DNA of 64,000 nt from Tenericutes bacterium MO-XQ (GCA_002838185.1 CP017948.1:310001-374000), one strand, 5' to 3'. Counted from the stretch's first letter, positions 26,711 through 39,435 are shown. Made by a program: numbers and translations. Notes: generated by a model from the letters alone, not told the origin.

Positions 26711-28528
26711 ATGAAAATTAGAAATATAGCAATTATCGCACACGTTGATCATGGGAAAACAACACTTGTAAATCAACTTTTAAAAGAAAGTGAAAGATAT
26801 GATATGCATCAAGTGTTAAACGACCGTGTTTTAGATAGTAACGATATAGAAAGAGAACGTGGGATTACGATTCTTGCAAAAAATACAGCGATTATCTATA
26901 AAGATTATCGCATCAATATCTTAGATACACCAGGACATGCAGATTTTGGTGGAGAAGTTGAACGCATCATGCATATGGTTGATGGTGTGCTTTTACTCGT
27001 AGATGCTTATGAAGGCGTAATGCCACAAACAAGATTTGTCTTAAAAAAAGCTTTAGAAGCTAAATTATTACCTATTGTAGTTGTTAATAAAATTGACCGT
27101 CAATTTGCAGATATCAGCCGTACAGTCAATGAAGTTTATGACTTATTTATCGATTTAGGTGCAGATGAACATCAATTAGAGTTCCCAGTATTATATGCAT
27201 CAGGTTTACAAGGTTTAGCAAGTTATGAACCTATCTTACAAGCACACATCAGAATGGAACCTATCTTAGATACCATCATCAAAGAGATTCCAGAACCTAA
27301 TCAAGATAGCGATAAACCATTTTTATTTCAACCAGCATTAATTGATTATAATGACTATGTTGGTCGTATGGGTATTGGTAAGATTTATCAAGGGCAAGTG
27401 TCAGTTAATGATACAATCAATTGTTTAAGATTAGATGATTCTATCATTGAATTTAGAGTTCAAAAAATCTTTCAATCGATGGGATTAGAAAAAGTAGAAG
27501 TTGAAACAGCTTATGCAGGAGATATCGTCTCTATTGCTGGACTTCCTGATGTTCATGTAGGTGAAACATTTACACAACTTGGACATCATCAACCACTACC
27601 ACATTTGCATATTGATGAACCAACCGTGCAGATGACATTTTTAACAAACAATTCACCATTTGCAGGTCAAGAAGGCAAACATGTCACAGCTTCAAAAATT
27701 GAAGATCGTTTATTTAAAGAAACACAAAAAGATGTCAGTTTAAAAGCCAACCGTATTGGTAATACTGAACAATGGATAGTCTCTGGTAGAGGAGAACTCC
27801 ATTTAGGCATCTTAATTGAAAATATGAGAAGAGAAGGTTTTGAATTTCAAGTTTCAAGACCAAGAGTCATTGTTAAAGAAATCGATGGCATTAAACATGA
27901 ACCATACGAAGAAGTTCAAATCGATTGTCCACAAGAATCGATGGGTACAGTCATCGAAATGATGGGGGATCGTAAAGGTGAGCTCGTATCCATGAATCAA
28001 CTTGGAGATTATGCACGTATTCAGTACATCATGCCATCAAGAGGATTAATCGGATTTATGACACAATTTTTAACCGCAACCAAAGGTTATGGTATTTTAT
28101 CACATATCTTCTTAGACTACCGTCCAATGGTTTATGAAACAGTAGGTAACAGAAGAAGTGGATCATTAGTTTCACTAAATCAAGGCATGACAACTGCTTA
28201 TGCGATTGGTAGATTAGAAGATAGAGGTATTATGTTTGTTGAACCAAGAGAAAAAGTATACGAAGGTATGATTATTGGTGAAGCCAATAAAGATAGTGAT
28301 ATGGTCGTAAACGTCACTCAAGAAAAGCAATTATCAAACATGAGATCTGCTGGTAAAGATTCAACAGTGGTCTTAAAAAAACCTAAACAAATGAACTTAG
28401 AAGCATGTCTTGCATATATCAATGATGATGAACTCATTGAGATTACACCAAAGACCATTCGCTTAAGAAAACAAATCTTAAAAGCAAACGAAAGAAAAAA
28501 AGCATCTTACGGGACAACTAAAGCTTAA
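26711..28528 (+). CDS. typA: Ribosome-associated GTPase TypA/BipA
   Basis: 605 residues from ATG 26711, after GAGGAA. G1 [15 protein letters not shown], switch II DTPGHADFGGEVER, NKIDR. The C-terminal BipA-specific domain includes MPSRGLIGFMTQFLTATKGYG and SGSLVSLNQGMTTAYAI. A translational GTPase needed for 50S assembly and growth in cold or stress. Monocistronic. Confidence 0.95.
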   Translation: MKIRNIAIIAHVDHGKTTLVNQLLKESERYDMHQVLNDRVLDSNDIERERGITILAKNTAIIYKDYRINILDTPGHADFGGEVERIMHMVDGVLLLVDAYEGVMPQTRFVLKKALEAKLLPIVVVNKIDRQFADISRTVNEVYDLFIDLGADEHQLEFPVLYASGLQGLASYEPILQAHIRMEPILDTIIKEIPEPNQDSDKPFLFQPALIDYNDYVGRMGIGKIYQGQVSVNDTINCLRLDDSIIEFRVQKIFQSMGLEKVEVETAYAGDIVSIAGLPDVHVGETFTQLGHHQPLPHLHIDEPTVQMTFLTNNSPFAGQEGKHVTASKIEDRLFKETQKDVSLKANRIGNTEQWIVSGRGELHLGILIENMRREGFEFQVSRPRVIVKEIDGIKHEPYEEVQIDCPQESMGTVIEMMGDRKGELVSMNQLGDYARIQYIMPSRGLIGFMTQFLTATKGYGILSHIFLDYRPMVYETVGNRRSGSLVSLNQGMTTAYAIGRLEDRGIMFVEPREKVYEGMIIGEANKDSDMVVNVTQEKQLSNMRSAGKDSTVVLKKPKQMNLEACLAYINDDELIEITPKTIRLRKQILKANERKKASYGTTKA

Positions 28529-28574
28529 TAACTTATGTGATATCATCGTTTTTAAAAGGATATAACATATATTA

Positions 28575-28583
28575 TGTTATAAT
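28575..28583 (+). promoter_or_regulatory. Extended -10 promoter of the rpiB-upp-atp operon
   Basis: TGTTATAAT, an extended -10 element, in the AT-rich gap before rpiB. No clear -35 box is present. The surrounding bases form an ATATATTA/TAATATAT dyad. Confidence 0.5.
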
Positions 28584-28613
28584 ATATATTGAGTCAAAAC
28601 TAAGGAGGTTTCT

Positions 28614-29060
28614 ATGAAAGTAGCCATTGGCAGTGATCATGGAGGATATGAATTAAAAGAATTTTTAAAGTCATATTTCAAAGAAAATAACGTAGCATTT
28701 GATGATTACGGAACGCATTCTAAAGAGTCCGTAGATTATCCTGATTTTGGGAAAAAAGTTGCACATGCAGTTCTAACAAACGCTTATGATTTTGGGATTG
28801 TCATTTGTGGAACAGGGATTGGAATTTCGATTGCAGCTAATAAAGTTAAAGGGATTAGAGCAGCACTCGTCTATAATGAAGAAACTGCAAGACTTGCTAA
28901 AGAACATAATAACGCAAACATTATTGCACTCGGTGGAAGAACAACTTCTAATGAAGATGCAGTTAAAATTGTTAATGCGTATATGAAAGCAGTCTTTGAA
29001 GAAAGACATCAAAAAAGATTAGACAAAATTAGAGAAATCGAGGGCGCTTCACATGAGTAA
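28614..29060 (+). CDS. rpiB: Ribose-5-phosphate isomerase B (RpiB/LacAB family)
   Basis: 148 residues. [20 protein letters not shown] at the start and [22 protein letters not shown] contain the catalytic Cys region and anomeric-ring His/Arg positions of RpiB. Interconverts ribose 5-phosphate and ribulose 5-phosphate, feeding PRPP for the uracil salvage enzyme downstream. AAGGAGG ribosome site. Overlaps upp by 8 bases. Confidence 0.93.
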   Translation: MKVAIGSDHGGYELKEFLKSYFKENNVAFDDYGTHSKESVDYPDFGKKVAHAVLTNAYDFGIVICGTGIGISIAANKVKGIRAALVYNEETARLAKEHNNANIIALGGRTTSNEDAVKIVNAYMKAVFEERHQKRLDKIREIEGASHE

Positions 29061-29679
29061 GTTAGTTGTATTAAACCATCCTTTAATTGACCATAAGATG
29101 GCAAGAATCAGAGACAAGAACACTGGAACAAAAGAATTTAGAGAATCTGTTTCAGAAGTTGGTGGACTGATTACTTATGAAATCACAAGAGATTTTCAAA
29201 CCGTAGAAAAAAAGATTGAAACACCGATTTGTGAAATGACTGCAAAAGAGTTAGAAAAACAAATCGTGATTGTTCCGATTTTAAGAGCTGGATTAGGTAT
29301 GGTAGAAGGTATTCACAATATCATTCCAACAGCTAAAATCGGTCATATAGGACTTTATAGAGATGAAGAGAGCTTAGAACCTCAAGTCTACTATGCAAAG
29401 TTTCCTGAAGTCATAAAAGACAGTGTAGTTTTAGTCGTTGACCCGATGCTTGCAACAGGTGGCTCAGCATCTAAAGCTATTGAAATTATTAAAAAGACAG
29501 GCGCAACTGATATTAGATATGTAGGTCTTGTTGGATGTCCTGAAGGCGTTAAACGCATACAAGAGGATCATCCAGATGTTGCGATCTATTTAGCAGCAAT
29601 GGACTCTCATTTAAATGAAGTTGGTTATATTGTTCCTGGTCTTGGAGATTGTGGGGATCGTTTGTTTGGAACGAAATAA
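29053..29679 (+). CDS. upp: Uracil phosphoribosyltransferase
   Basis: 208 residues. PRPP-binding loop [17 protein letters not shown] near residue 130 and the C-terminal [10 protein letters not shown] characteristic of Upp. Converts uracil and PRPP to UMP. In Firmicutes upp commonly lies just upstream of the atp operon, as here. Confidence 0.96.
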   Translation: MSKLVVLNHPLIDHKMARIRDKNTGTKEFRESVSEVGGLITYEITRDFQTVEKKIETPICEMTAKELEKQIVIVPILRAGLGMVEGIHNIIPTAKIGHIGLYRDEESLEPQVYYAKFPEVIKDSVVLVVDPMLATGGSASKAIEIIKKTGATDIRYVGLVGCPEGVKRIQEDHPDVAIYLAAMDSHLNEVGYIVPGLGDCGDRLFGTK

Positions 29680-29701
29680 ATTCGAAAAAAGAAGAAGAAT
29701 C

Positions 29702-29914
29702 ATGATGACATATACAATCGTCATGCAACTTATCTTCTCAGTTATAGGTTTATCAGTATTAGGGATATATATCGGAAGAAAACTAGATCCTGAAGGCGAC
29801 TTAGCTACTTATTTAGCAGCTCTAGGATTGTTTTTAGGAGTTTTTGTCGGATTTATGACTTTATTACAATTTATTAAAAGTGAGGAAAGATATGAAAGAC
29901 GTAAGCGTCATTAA
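29702..29914 (+). CDS. atpZ: AtpZ/AtpQ-like small membrane protein
   Basis: 70 residues with two transmembrane helices separated by a short loop (GIYIGRKLDPEGDLATYLAALGLFLGVFVGF). It sits directly before atpI, the place of atpZ, whose product with AtpI is proposed to form a cation channel or assembly factor. The start is taken as ATG 29702; the frame can be extended into upp but that overlap is out of frame and unlikely. Confidence 0.7.
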   Translation: MMTYTIVMQLIFSVIGLSVLGIYIGRKLDPEGDLATYLAALGLFLGVFVGFMTLLQFIKSEERYERRKRH

Positions 29915-30320
29915 TTTAATCGCACTTGGATATTCACTATTACTTGCTTTAGTATCATTCATCTTTTTTAGAGAATATGCTGTATGGGCAGTCTTAGGTA
30001 GTGCAACAGCACTATTTAACCATTCATTAACGATTAGATTAACCAAACAAAAATTTAATCCTGTGAAACTCGCTTACCATTTGGTGTTAAGATTTGTGAT
30101 GTATGTCATTATGATTGCATTTGCATATTTTGATCAAAGAGCAAACGGCACAGATGAACTCACAAGAGTATTTATATTTTTACTTTTAGGATTCTCATCG
30201 ATTAGAATAGGTATACTAATCTATGCAACACCGCCTTTTAAAGCACATAGATTAAAAGATGATACCGATAATATTGTTCCTTATGATGATGAAGAGGAGG
30301 ATGATGAAGATGATAGATAA
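29892..30320 (+). CDS. atpI: ATP synthase protein I-like
   Basis: 142 residues from ATG 29892, which follows GAGGAA. Four transmembrane helices and a very acidic C-terminal tail (DDEEEDDEDDR) that contains the next gene's ribosome site. AtpI proteins assist c-ring assembly. Identification is from topology and position; the sequence is poorly conserved in this family. Confidence 0.7.
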   Translation: MKDVSVINLIALGYSLLLALVSFIFFREYAVWAVLGSATALFNHSLTIRLTKQKFNPVKLAYHLVLRFVMYVIMIAFAYFDQRANGTDELTRVFIFLLLGFSSIRIGILIYATPPFKAHRLKDDTDNIVPYDDEEEDDEDDR

Positions 30321-30990
30321 TATCATAGATTATATTTTAAATTTACCTGTGTATTTTATAACATCGTTAGGCATCATTTTATTCTTAATCATTTTGAGTA
30401 TATGGGTAGGAAGTTATGTTTCTAAATTAGATGTTAGAGATAAACCAAATAAGTTTGTAACAGTGATTATACAGTTTATTGATTTCTTTAATTCATATGT
30501 TAAAAGTTATATCGGTAAACATTGGAAGTTTGTTACACCTATTGCCTTAACACTAGCATTATACGTAGCGATTTCTAATATGAGTGGTATCTTTGGATTA
30601 GAAGCACCAACAAAATTTACTGCAATTACATTTAGTTTATCGATTATATCGTTTTTTGTAGTTCAGATTACAGGGTTTATTTCTCAAAGTTGGAAACATT
30701 TCTTAGGGATTTTCCAACCGATTTGGATTTTATTCCCATTAAACATTGTGAGTGAATTCACACCAATCTTATCCATGGCACTGCGTTTATTCGGTAATAT
30801 CGTCAGTGGCTCAGTGATTTTATTACTCGTCTATAAACTCACAGGATGGGCTTCAGTGTTGGTCGCACCAGCATTCCATGTGATCTTTGATATTGGATTT
30901 GGACTGGTTCAAACACTGGTATTAGTTTTATTAACAATCATCTTTGCATCAACTAAAATCAATGAAGATGATTTAGGTTTTGAAAATTAA
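30310..30990 (+). CDS. atpB: F-type ATP synthase subunit a
   Basis: 226 residues from ATG 30310, 9 bases after GAGGAGG. Five to six helices; the essential stator arginine lies in SMALRLFGNIVSGSV near residue 160. It forms the ion half-channels facing the c ring. Overlaps the end of atpI. Earlier in-frame ATGs fall before or inside the ribosome site. Confidence 0.93.
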   Translation: MIDNIIDYILNLPVYFITSLGIILFLIILSIWVGSYVSKLDVRDKPNKFVTVIIQFIDFFNSYVKSYIGKHWKFVTPIALTLALYVAISNMSGIFGLEAPTKFTAITFSLSIISFFVVQITGFISQSWKHFLGIFQPIWILFPLNIVSEFTPILSMALRLFGNIVSGSVILLLVYKLTGWASVLVAPAFHVIFDIGFGLVQTLVLVLLTIIFASTKINEDDLGFEN

Positions 30991-31031
30991 AAAATAATAT
31001 ATAAAATATAAAAAATAAAGGAGATTATATT

Positions 31032-31313
31032 ATGTTCGAAATATTTAATGTATTAATTCCAAATATTATGGAAGTTGTAGCGAATGAGTTCTTTAGAAGC
31101 GGTATGGCATATATTGGTGCTGGTATTGCGGTAACAACTGGTTTTGGTACTGGTATTGGTCAAGGGATTGCTGCTGCAAAAGCTGTTGAAGCTGTTGGAC
31201 GTCAACCAGAAGCTGCAGGTAAAATCACATCAACCATGCTTATAGGACAAGCGGTTGCTGAAACAACAGGTTTATACGGTTTAATCATTGCGTTCATATT
31301 AACAGGAAAATAA
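31032..31313 (+). CDS. atpE: F-type ATP synthase subunit c with sodium-binding signature
   Basis: 93 residues, two transmembrane helices and a loop with GRQPE. The ion-binding residues are Gln44 (GTGIGQG), Glu77, Thr78, Thr79 and Tyr82 ([11 protein letters not shown]). In the sodium-translocating synthases of Ilyobacter and Propionigenium the ligands are Gln32, Glu65, Ser66, Thr67 and Tyr70; spacing here is identical, with Thr for Ser. Proton-type c subunits of Bacilli lack the Gln and the S/T-T pair. The N-terminus is about 12 residues longer than usual. GGAG ribosome site. Confidence 0.95.
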   Translation: MFEIFNVLIPNIMEVVANEFFRSGMAYIGAGIAVTTGFGTGIGQGIAAAKAVEAVGRQPEAAGKITSTMLIGQAVAETTGLYGLIIAFILTGK

Positions 31314-31334
31314 TAAAAAAGGGATTGATGATTT

Positions 31335-31868
31335 GTGAATGAAGTATTTGATCAAATAACTGAAATCGTCGAAAGTGGATTGTATTCTATTCAAAATACT
31401 CCTGAAATCGTCGTCTTAAATATACTTGCCCTACTCGTTTTATTATTTTTCGTTAGAACGTTTCTATGGAAAAAGGTAAGTTTATATTTAGAAAAAAGAC
31501 AAGAAGCTTTATCTGAAGCAATGGATCAAGCTGACGAAGAAAGAAGAGTTGCTAAGTCTTTACAAGAAAAAGCAATCAAAGAATATGAAGGCATGAAGGA
31601 AGAAACAAGACAGTTAAAAGAAAGACTAACTCAAGAAGCATATAAAGAGCAAGAAAAACTCATTACAAGTGCTAAAGAAGAGGCAAAAAGACGTCTTGAA
31701 CAAGCTGAAAAAGACATTGAGTATGAAATTGCTCAAGCAAATGAAGAAATCAAACAATCGATTAAAACGGTTGCGTTTTCTGCTGCATCTAAGATTGTAA
31801 AAAGAGAAATCAATGAATCCGTTCATCAAGATATCATCGATGAGATATTAAAAGAAAGCGAAGTATAA
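31335..31868 (+). CDS. atpF: F-type ATP synthase subunit b
   Basis: 177 residues, GTG start. N-terminal membrane helix (ILALLVLLFFVRTFLW near residue 35) followed by a long charged coiled coil, the peripheral stalk. AGGG lies about 12 bases before the GTG, so initiation may be modest. In the standard position between c and delta. Confidence 0.94.
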   Translation: MNEVFDQITEIVESGLYSIQNTPEIVVLNILALLVLLFFVRTFLWKKVSLYLEKRQEALSEAMDQADEERRVAKSLQEKAIKEYEGMKEETRQLKERLTQEAYKEQEKLITSAKEEAKRRLEQAEKDIEYEIAQANEEIKQSIKTVAFSAASKIVKREINESVHQDIIDEILKESEV

Positions 31869-31871
31869 TTT

Positions 31872-32378
31872 ATGAGACAGTTTGCTAAAGCACTGCATCA
31901 TATTGCGCTAGAAAAGAATAAGTTAGATGTTTTAAGTTATCAGTTTGATGAACTTAGAGATCTTATCAAAGAACATCCAACATGGTTAAAGATGGTGGAT
32001 TCTCCGATGTTATCTAACAAGGAAAAAGAAGCTAAAATTGATGAACTCGGATTTGATCCAACTTTTTTGGCTTTTATTAAAGTTTTATCAAGTAAACATT
32101 ACATGCAATATATTGATGAAATATATGATGAATGGATACACTTAGTAAGAACGACTCAAAAGATTGCACATCTTCATGTTTATTTGGCAAAACCTATGAC
32201 AAAAATACAAGAAGAAAAATTAATGCAAACATTAAAACCAAGATTCAAAAATCAGACAATTTCTTTACATAAAACAATTGATCCTTCTTTAATTGGTGGT
32301 ATTAAAATTACCCATCAAGGACAAGCATTAGACCGATCAGTTGCACGTGAGTTAGAAGAATTGTTTACAACGATTTAA
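31872..32378 (+). CDS. atpH: F-type ATP synthase subunit delta
   Basis: 168 residues. Starts [13 protein letters not shown], as delta subunits do (normally YAxAL/YAKAL), and ends [25 protein letters not shown], the conserved C-terminal motif. Links the peripheral stalk to F1. No clear ribosome site; probably coupled to atpF, which ends 3 bases upstream. Confidence 0.92.
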   Translation: MRQFAKALHHIALEKNKLDVLSYQFDELRDLIKEHPTWLKMVDSPMLSNKEKEAKIDELGFDPTFLAFIKVLSSKHYMQYIDEIYDEWIHLVRTTQKIAHLHVYLAKPMTKIQEEKLMQTLKPRFKNQTISLHKTIDPSLIGGIKITHQGQALDRSVARELEELFTTI

Positions 32379-32391
32379 GGTGGTGACAACA

Positions 32392-33897
32392 TTGTCAAAA
32401 ATAAAAATCAAAGAAATGACTGAGGTCATTAAAAAGCAAATAGAATCATTTGAACAAGACGTCAAACTTGAAAATATTGGTAAAGTTTTATCAGTAGGTG
32501 ATGGGATTGCGATTGTTTATGGTCTTCAACAAGCGATGATGGGTGAACTTTTAGAATTCCCACACGGTGTTAAAGGGTTAGTATTTAACTTAGAAGAACA
32601 CAACGTTGGTGTTATTCTTTTAGGTGAATCTAACTTAATTAAAGAAGGCGACATGGTTAAAACAACTAAACGTATTTTTGAAGTGCCAGTAGGTGAATCA
32701 TTATTAGGTAGAGTTGTAAATCCATTAGGAGAACCACTTGATGCACTTGGTTCAATTAAAACAGAAAAGAAAATGCCTGTTGAAAAGAAGGCAAGAGGTG
32801 TTATTGATAGAGGATCTATTAATGCATCTATGGAAACTGGTATTAAAGTGATTGATGCCCTTGTTCCTATTGGACGTGGACAAAGAGAGTTAATTATTGG
32901 CGATAGACAAACTGGTAAAACAACGATTGCAGTTGATGCAATTCTAAACCAAAAAGGTAAAGATGTTGTTTGTATCTATGTTGCGATTGGTCAAAAAGAT
33001 TCAAGTGTAACTGCACTTGTAGAGTTATTCAAAAAACATCAAGCTATGGATTACACTATTGTTGTTAATGCAGGTGCCTCTAAAGAAGGTACATTACAAT
33101 ATCTTGCACCATTCTCTGGTGTAACGATGGCAGAGTATTTCATGGAAAAAGGCAAAGATGTTTTAATCGTTTACGATGATTTATCAAAACATGCGGTTGC
33201 TTATCGTGAGTTATCATTACTCCTTAGACGTCCACCAGGAAGAGAGGCTTACCCTGGAGATGTATTCTATCTTCATTCAAGATTATTAGAACGTTCTGCG
33301 AAGTTAAATAAAGAACTTGGCGGAGGGTCTATTACAGCATTACCGATTATTGAAACAAAAGCTGGAGATATTTCAGCATACATTTCAACAAACGTTATTT
33401 CAATTACAGATGGTCAAATCTTCTTAGAAGCAGAATTATTCTATTCAGGTATTCGCCCAGCGATTAATGCCGGATTATCAGTGTCACGTGTTGGTGGGGC
33501 TGCACAATGGAATGCCATGAAGAAAGTTGCTGGTACACTAAGAATTAACTTAGCAAACTACCGCGAATTAGAATCATTTGCACAGTTTGGTTCTGATTTA
33601 GATCAATCAGCTAAGCGTCGTCTTGAAAGAGGTAGAAAAACAGTTGAAATGTTAAAACAAGATGTTCATGAACTTGTTGATATGCCAACACAAATTGTGA
33701 TTATTTATGCACTTTCAAAAGGTATGATCGATGATTTAAATCTAGATCAAGTCAAAGCACTTGAAAAAGAAATCATGCAAGGGTTACGCATGAATGATTT
33801 GGGTCAAAAGATTAAAAAACATCTTGATGAAACAAAAAAAATACCAGAAGATAAGGATCTAGAACAATTTATCAACGGATTAAAGAGGTTGATATAA
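32392..33897 (+). CDS. atpA: F-type ATP synthase subunit alpha
   Basis: 501 residues. The start is set at TTG 32392, 8 bases after AAGGTGG, because the product then begins (M)[16 protein letters not shown], aligning with other alpha subunits; GTGs at 32380 and 32383 overlap the ribosome site. Walker [14 protein letters not shown] near residue 170, and the alpha signature [14 protein letters not shown]. Confidence 0.96.
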   Translation: MSKIKIKEMTEVIKKQIESFEQDVKLENIGKVLSVGDGIAIVYGLQQAMMGELLEFPHGVKGLVFNLEEHNVGVILLGESNLIKEGDMVKTTKRIFEVPVGESLLGRVVNPLGEPLDALGSIKTEKKMPVEKKARGVIDRGSINASMETGIKVIDALVPIGRGQRELIIGDRQTGKTTIAVDAILNQKGKDVVCIYVAIGQKDSSVTALVELFKKHQAMDYTIVVNAGASKEGTLQYLAPFSGVTMAEYFMEKGKDVLIVYDDLSKHAVAYRELSLLLRRPPGREAYPGDVFYLHSRLLERSAKLNKELGGGSITALPIIETKAGDISAYISTNVISITDGQIFLEAELFYSGIRPAINAGLSVSRVGGAAQWNAMKKVAGTLRINLANYRELESFAQFGSDLDQSAKRRLERGRKTVEMLKQDVHELVDMPTQIVIIYALSKGMIDDLNLDQVKALEKEIMQGLRMNDLGQKIKKHLDETKKIPEDKDLEQFINGLKRLI

Positions 33898-33898
33898 G

Positions 33899-36523
<2,625 letters not shown>

Positions 36524-36539
36524 AAAAAGAGGTGTTTAT

Positions 36540-36746
36540 ATGTTAGAACAACTCATTTATTTCTCATCACTATTTATTTTCTTTGCGATTAACTTAAGAA
36601 TATTAAGGGCACTGCATATTGAAAATAAGTTTGAGAAATTTAAGATATGGGAAATTAAAGCTGCATACTTTTTAGTCAGTTTAGGATTAGCCCATTTACT
36701 TGCAGAAATCATGGTTAAATTTTCTAACTTTTTAGATTTCATATAA
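36540..36746 (+). CDS. DUF1146-like small membrane protein
   Basis: 68 residues with two hydrophobic helices. The position just after atpC and the motif INLRILRALHIENKFEK...WEIKAAYFLVSLGLAHLLAEIM match the DUF1146 (YwzB) family found at this place in Firmicutes. Function unknown. Ribosome site AGAGGTG. Last gene before the operon terminator. Confidence 0.75.
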   Translation: MLEQLIYFSSLFIFFAINLRILRALHIENKFEKFKIWEIKAAYFLVSLGLAHLLAEIMVKFSNFLDFI

Positions 36747-36771
36747 GACGTAGAAATACGTCTTTTTTTTG
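36745..36771 (+). terminator. Intrinsic terminator of the atp operon
   Basis: AAGACGTA, loop GAAA, TACGTCTT followed by T; 8-bp perfect stem. Confidence 0.92.
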
Positions 36772-36783
36772 CAATGATAATTT

Positions 36784-37857
36784 GTCAATTCAAGTGCAAC
36801 GCATCATAGTGCTCATTGATTACTTCTAATGGAGTTTTAAAGTTGATACATTTTCTTGGTCTATTATTCAAACGATTTAATACTTCATTAACTTCATGAT
36901 GATCAGTTTGTGACAAATCCATTCCTTTTGGATAATATTCTCTTAATAAACCATTTGTATTTTCATTAGTTCCTTTTTGCCATGCACAATAAGGATCAGC
37001 GAAATACATCTGACAATTTAACTTCTCTTCAATCTCTTGATATCTAGAAAATTCTTTTCCACGGTCACATGTTATTGTTTTTACAAGTTCCGATGGAAAC
37101 TGTGATAATAATTCAATCATCGCAGCCGTGACATTCTCACTTGTCCTATCGGGCAACAGTTTAACAAGATACAGTCTTGATTTACGTTCAACTAATGTGA
37201 CAAAACAGTATTTACTTTTGCGCTGATGATTAAATCTTCCTGATTCAACTGTATCAGCTTCCCAGTGACCTATGGATTGTCTTTTATAAACTTCTTTAGG
37301 CCGTTTTTTTATCGGTTTACCAATATTGAATCGGCCTCTTGTTTCTGCAGGTCGTTTAAACTTGCCTTTACGTCTTAATTTTGTCATATTTCCTTTGTTA
37401 AGATATTTCTTATGGATCCATCTATAAATAGTTGAAAAACAGGGGATTTTTTCAGGTTGTCCTTTATCTCTCATAGCTATTTGTTCTGGAGACCATTGTT
37501 GATTCAATTTGCTTTCAATATACTCTTTGATGATTGGTGATATTTTTACCTTTCTATGGCTATTGATTCGACGTTTGTTGTATTTTTTTTGTGCGACATG
37601 AGGTAAGTATTTGTAACGATATCCACATGAATTTCTCTTTAACTCTCTAGATATCGTACTAGGACTCCTCTTTACTGCTTTACTAATCTGTCTAATACTC
37701 ACGCCTGATAACCATAACTGATATATACATGTTCTTTCTTCTATGGTAAGATGTATGTAGTTCATAGTTTCTCCTTTTGTGTTTGTTTGGTCACTTACAT
37801 TATAAAGGAATCTATGAACTTTTTTGATTTTTATTTAGTGTTGCACTTGTAATTATA
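36784..37857 (-). mobile_element. IS30-family insertion sequence
   Basis: Imperfect terminal inverted repeats: AATTCAAGTGCAAC at 36787-36800 and GTTGCACTTGTAATT at 37840-37854 (core CAAGTGCAAC/GTTGCACTTG identical). One transposase gene fills the element. Exact ends and target duplication are not clear. It sits between two terminators, between the convergent atp operon and yigZ. Confidence 0.85.
36785..37765 (-). CDS. IS30-family transposase
   Basis: 326 residues, full length. N-terminal helix-turn-helix HLTIEERTCIYQLWLSGVSIRQISK and SPSTISRELKRN. DDE catalytic residues are in HWEADTVESG, TCDRGKEFSRY and KGTNENTNGLLREYYPKG. Cut-and-paste or copy-out transposition of the surrounding element. 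The C-terminus runs into the left inverted repeat. No frameshift or stop, so the element may be active. Confidence 0.95.
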   Translation of the reverse strand: MNYIHLTIEERTCIYQLWLSGVSIRQISKAVKRSPSTISRELKRNSCGYRYKYLPHVAQKKYNKRRINSHRKVKISPIIKEYIESKLNQQWSPEQIAMRDKGQPEKIPCFSTIYRWIHKKYLNKGNMTKLRRKGKFKRPAETRGRFNIGKPIKKRPKEVYKRQSIGHWEADTVESGRFNHQRKSKYCFVTLVERKSRLYLVKLLPDRTSENVTAAMIELLSQFPSELVKTITCDRGKEFSRYQEIEEKLNCQMYFADPYCAWQKGTNENTNGLLREYYPKGMDLSQTDHHEVNEVLNRLNNRPRKCINFKTPLEVINEHYDALHLN

Positions 37858-37872
37858 AATTATCCAATAAAA

Positions 37873-37893
37873 AAAACTCAACACTTGAGTTTT
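37873..37893 (-). terminator. Terminator of yigZ
   Basis: AAAACTCAA, loop CAC, TTGAGTTTT; on the minus strand it is followed by a T-run. Confidence 0.8.
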
Positions 37894-38499
37894 CTAAATT
37901 TTAATCCATAAAGTTTCAAATGGTAAGGATTCAATAGATTTAAACTGATGCTTGATTTCATCAAACACTGATATATCTTTCTCTTTAAAATAGATCTGAT
38001 AGGATACATCTTCTAAATACACTTTATCTTTAATGATAGAGATGTCTTCTAAGATGTGATCGACTTTAGAAATTAAGGCATAATCAAAAGTGATTTTATA
38101 TCCTTCCATTTCCTTTTTTTCATAAAAGGTAGCTGTCTTTAAGACTTCTGAAGTTGCTTTGGCATAAGCTCTAATTAAACCACCAGCACCCAGTTTAATC
38201 CCACCAAAATATCTCACAACAACACATAACACATTGGTGATATTATTGTGCTTTAAAACTTCTAAAATTGGAATTCCAGCTGTTCTTTGTGGTTCACCAT
38301 CATCGCTAGATGTCGCATGTTCAAGCCCTTCTCCGTATAATGAAGCACTACAGTAATGATTGGCTTTTGGAAACATCATTTTCGCTTCTTCAATTAAATC
38401 TTTGATATTTGATGGATCATCAAGTGGAAAAAGAATGCCTATGAAAATAGACTTATCAATTACTATTTGATGTGTTATTATTTCCTTAATATAATTCAT
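37894..38499 (-). CDS. yigZ: YigZ/IMPACT family protein
   Basis: 201 residues. IMPACT domain: KSIFIGILFPLDD, then GEPQRTAGIPILEVLKHNNITNVLCVVVRYFGGIKLGAGGLIRAYAKA in two blocks, followed by a C-terminal domain of the YigZ type. The exact role is unsettled; family members affect translation and peptidase control. Single minus-strand gene, ATG close to a GGTGATGC ribosome-like site. Confidence 0.9.
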   Translation of the reverse strand: MNYIKEIITHQIVIDKSIFIGILFPLDDPSNIKDLIEEAKMMFPKANHYCSASLYGEGLEHATSSDDGEPQRTAGIPILEVLKHNNITNVLCVVVRYFGGIKLGAGGLIRAYAKATSEVLKTATFYEKKEMEGYKITFDYALISKVDHILEDISIIKDKVYLEDVSYQIYFKEKDISVFDEIKHQFKSIESLPFETLWIKI

Positions 38500-38545
38500 A
38501 GCATCACCAAAAACATTATAACATATTTATAAGCTTATACTTTTT

Positions 38546-38554
38546 TGATATAAT
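38546..38554 (+). promoter_or_regulatory. Extended -10 promoter of degV
   Basis: TGATATAAT, with TTTATA 17 bases upstream of the hexamer. Confidence 0.55.
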
Positions 38555-38583
38555 AAACATAGTCTAAATTTTTGGAGGAAGTT

Positions 38584-39435
38584 ATGGGAAAAAGAATCGT
38601 TGTTGATACATCAACTGGTGGACTTGATTATTATCCTTTTCATCACGATATTAAAATATTAAGAATTAAAGTCTTTATTGAAGATCAAGGATATCTTGAT
38701 GGTAGTGAACTTAAAGCAGATGAGTTTTATAGTATCTTAAGAGAAAGACCAGAACTGATCCCAAGAACATCACAACCTTCTATTGGTGATGTCATTGAAT
38801 TTTTTGAAAACTTATATCAAGAAGGATATGATGAGTTTTATGTGACAACCATTTCATCAAAGTTAAGTGGTACACATAATGTGATTAAACTTGCTAGTGA
38901 AGAACTTAAAGATAAGATGAACATTCATGTTTTTGATACATTAACCGTATGTTTTTCTGAAGGATTATTTGCACTTGATGCAGAAAAAATGGTTAAAGAA
39001 GGCAAGACTTTTGCGGAAATAGATCAACATCTAGAAGAAAAAAGAAAACATAACACCATCTTTTTTGCAGTAGATTCCCTATCTTATCTAGTTAAAAATG
39101 GAAGATTATCCAATGCCCAAGCATTTGTGGGTAAACTTTTAAAGATAAAACCAATCTTACAAGTCCAAGAAACAGGACATATTGTATCGATTGAAAAAAT
39201 CAGAAACATCAAAAATGCATTATCATCTATCGCAAGCAAAGTGAATGCTTATGCAAATGGACGTCCATTTGATGCATATATATTATATACAGGTAATCCA
39301 AAATTAAAAGCACATTTCATTGAAACACTAAAAACAGAACTTGGTTTAGAAAATCTATATGAAGCGCCATCAACACCAGTGGTTGGTGCACATATCGGAC
39401 CAGATGTTATCGGTGTGGGTATCTTTTTAAAATAG
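38584..39435 (+). CDS. DegV-family fatty-acid-binding protein
   Basis: 283 residues from ATG 38584, after GGAGGAA. EDD fold: VDTSTGGLDYYPF, IPRTSQPSIGDVIEFFE, SSKLSGTHNVIK, VDSLSYLVKNGRLSNAQA, TPVVGAHIGPDVIGVG. DegV/FakB proteins hold a fatty acid for phosphorylation by FakA before phospholipid synthesis. A second copy lies at 60734. No kinase gene is nearby. Confidence 0.88.
   Translation: MGKRIVVDTSTGGLDYYPFHHDIKILRIKVFIEDQGYLDGSELKADEFYSILRERPELIPRTSQPSIGDVIEFFENLYQEGYDEFYVTTISSKLSGTHNVIKLASEELKDKMNIHVFDTLTVCFSEGLFALDAEKMVKEGKTFAEIDQHLEEKRKHNTIFFAVDSLSYLVKNGRLSNAQAFVGKLLKIKPILQVQETGHIVSIEKIRNIKNALSSIASKVNAYANGRPFDAYILYTGNPKLKAHFIETLKTELGLENLYEAPSTPVVGAHIGPDVIGVGIFLK

Noticed and set aside
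29615-29701. Longer atpZ starting inside upp
   Set aside because: The extension overlaps upp out of frame, adds basic non-conserved residues and has no ribosome site.
36784-37857. Target-site duplication for IS30
   Set aside because: Flanking bases are AT-rich and no unambiguous short direct repeat could be chosen.
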